From: an uncultured Caulobacterales bacterium | GTDB lineage: Bacteria > Pseudomonadota > Alphaproteobacteria > Caulobacterales > Caulobacteraceae | Reading direction: 5' to 3' | NCBI GenBank assembly: GCA_903903715.1 | Contig: CAIUZX010000124.1 | Location: 1-6,115 of the forward strand | Length of the DNA stretch: 6,115 nt | Part shown: one piece after another, positions 5,001 to 6,115 of the stretch | How the letters are laid out: each line of letters opens with the position of its first letter | Numbering within the stretch: position 1 is the stretch's first letter | Notes under the pieces: model-generated | Seen by the model: only the letters and a program-made list of their open reading frames with translations | The model's database searches: none | What the model was told of the DNA's origin: nothing | Program-made: the position numbers and the translations under genes

Positions 5001-6115
5001 AAGTTCTGCCTAAACCGCACGGACAGGCGCGCGTCGCCCTGGGCGCCGACCTGGGAGATGACGGAGAGGTTGCGGCGCACGCGGAGCTCGACCTGCGCAG
5101 ACGGACCGGTGCGCCCGCCCCCGGTCAGCTCGACATAGACGTTGTCGGTCAGATACTTGCCGCCGGAAATGGTGGTCGCCTGCTTCACGCCGGGCAGATT
5201 GACCGTCGACTGATCAACCCCCAGCGACAGGCGGTCGAGGCGCGCGAACTGGCGCAGGCCCCCGATGATGTCAAAGCCCCCGCCTGTCGCCAGCGAGGTC
5301 AGGGCCGAGGCGAGCTGGGCCGCCTGGAAGGGCGAAAGCTGCGAGGCCGCAACGCCGAACAGCACGCGGGACAGCACCTCATCCTGCGGCAGGACGGGGG
5401 TGGAGGTCAGGGTGATCTGCGGCTTGGCCGCCGTGCCGCTGACCCGGATCTGGGCGGTGAGGCTGGGGTCTTCGCGCTGGGCGGTGAGGTCGAGGCGGAT
5501 GGTTTCGGCGGTGGGGCCAAGACGAACGGCGCCCAGCTCGTCGAAGTCGAAACGCTTGCCAGAGAAGTCATAGCTGCCGCGGATCAGCCGGGCGACGCCG
5601 GTCAGGTCGGGCTTGAGGCTGTCCCCGGAGACGTGGCTGTCCAGCGACAGCTCGGCGTCGAGCCCCTTGCCGCGGACGAAGATGCCCCGCGCCGCCTTGA
5701 TGGTCACATCGAACGCCACCTGGATCGGCGAGGTGCGGGGCTGAGGCGCGTCCTCCCCGTCCTTGGCCTCGCGGTGCAGTTCGCGGACAGCGAGCGGGGT
5801 CACGCCCGTCGCGGTGGGCGGATTGGCGGCGATGTCGGCGCGGTCGACGGTCAGGGCGCCGGCGAGCTTGGCGTGCCCCTCCCCATCCCGTGTCACGGTC
5901 AGGGCGCCGGAGGCCTGGGCCTTGCCGATTTCGTTATCGAACAGCCGGAACTTCGAGAGGACGAGCTTGAGGGTCGAGGCGCCGTCCGCCGACAGGCTGA
6001 CCCGGCCGTCGCCACTGACGACGCCGCCGTGGTCGTCTGTCCCCTGCATCTGCCGCACGACGACCTCGTCGGAGTTGAACTTGGCGGCGATGGAGAGGTC
6101 CTTGAGCAACAGACC
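4997..6115 (-). CDS. tamB: Translocation and assembly module subunit TamB, C-terminal part (DUF490; runs off the right edge)
   Basis: TamB is a very long inner-membrane-anchored periplasmic protein that works with the outer-membrane TamA in outer-membrane protein assembly and, with other AsmA-like proteins, in phospholipid transport. The 372 codons here are the C-terminal DUF490 domain and the stretch before it. The repeated beta-rich segments (for example GDGRVSLSADGASTLKLVLS and DLTGVARLIRGSYDFSGKRF) fit the beta-taco groove. The family hallmark is VLPQDEVLSRVLFG followed by a small-residue helix, then GGKYLTDNVYVEL and a final strand VRFRQNF, ending in Phe like outer-membrane proteins. The frame is open through the right edge (6110-6115 read Gly-Leu) and the TTG at 6107-6109 is an internal leucine, not a start. 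Family members commonly exceed 1,200 residues, so most of the gene lies outside. tamA would be expected upstream, beyond 6115. Confidence 0.95.
   Translation of the reverse strand, partial: GLLLKDLSIAAKFNSDEVVVRQMQGTDDHGGVVSGDGRVSLSADGASTLKLVLSKFRLFDNEIGKAQASGALTVTRDGEGHAKLAGALTVDRADIAANPPTATGVTPLAVRELHREAKDGEDAPQPRTSPIQVAFDVTIKAARGIFVRGKGLDAELSLDSHVSGDSLKPDLTGVARLIRGSYDFSGKRFDFDELGAVRLGPTAETIRLDLTAQREDPSLTAQIRVSGTAAKPQITLTSTPVLPQDEVLSRVLFGVAASQLSPFQAAQLASALTSLATGGGFDIIGGLRQFARLDRLSLGVDQSTVNLPGVKQATTISGGKYLTDNVYVELTGGGRTGPSAQVELRVRRNLSVISQVGAQGDARLSVRFRQNF

Noticed and set aside
6107..6109. TTG as a start codon for the tamB fragment
   Set aside because: The frame continues to the window edge and the family is far longer; this is an internal leucine.
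1..6115. Mobile elements, CRISPR arrays, tRNA or rRNA genes
   Set aside because: No terminal inverted repeats with a transposase, no regularly spaced repeats, and no cloverleaf or conserved rRNA stretch were seen on reading both strands.

Overview
The window looks like a chromosomal core segment of a GC-rich alphaproteobacterium, most likely from the Caulobacterales or a close relative. The reasons are the strong GC bias at third codon positions, a Caulobacter-type promoter (TTGCGT-17 bp-GCTAGAAGC) in front of aroC, the alphaproteobacterial form of HspQ, a short Ppx/GppA protein followed by RlmE, and the very tight gene packing. The organism is inferred from style, not proven.

Left part (1-2078): pdxH (pyridoxamine 5'-phosphate oxidase, cut off by the window edge) is divergent from aroC (chorismate synthase) across 89 bp. 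aroC overlaps a GNAT acetyltransferase gene by four bases, so these two probably form an operon. aroC appears to lack a Shine-Dalgarno, and its predicted transcription start falls on or next to the ATG, so it may be read from a leaderless mRNA.

Middle part (2082-4437): a minus-strand operon, ppx/gppA-like phosphatase then rlmE (23S rRNA 2'-O-methyltransferase), overlaps by an ATGA. It is divergent from hspQ, a heat-shock protein gene. The roughly 200 bp between ppx and hspQ holds a sigma-32-like promoter facing ppx-rlmE, a weaker one facing hspQ, and an 11-bp inverted repeat between them. Because rlmE and hspQ are heat-shock genes in E. coli, this may be a shared stress-control region.

Right part (4449-6115): a small ORF with two hydrophobic segments is divergent from a broken TetR-family regulator that keeps the start of its DNA-binding domain and its C-terminus but lacks the middle and any visible start codon. 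This looks like a decaying regulator/target pair. It abuts the 3' end of tamB (outer-membrane assembly factor), whose stop codon shares a CTAG with the TetR remnant's stop.

I see no mobile element, CRISPR array, rRNA or tRNA, and no wholly new system. The most informative signals are the divergent hspQ/ppx control region, the leaderless aroC start and the decayed TetR locus.
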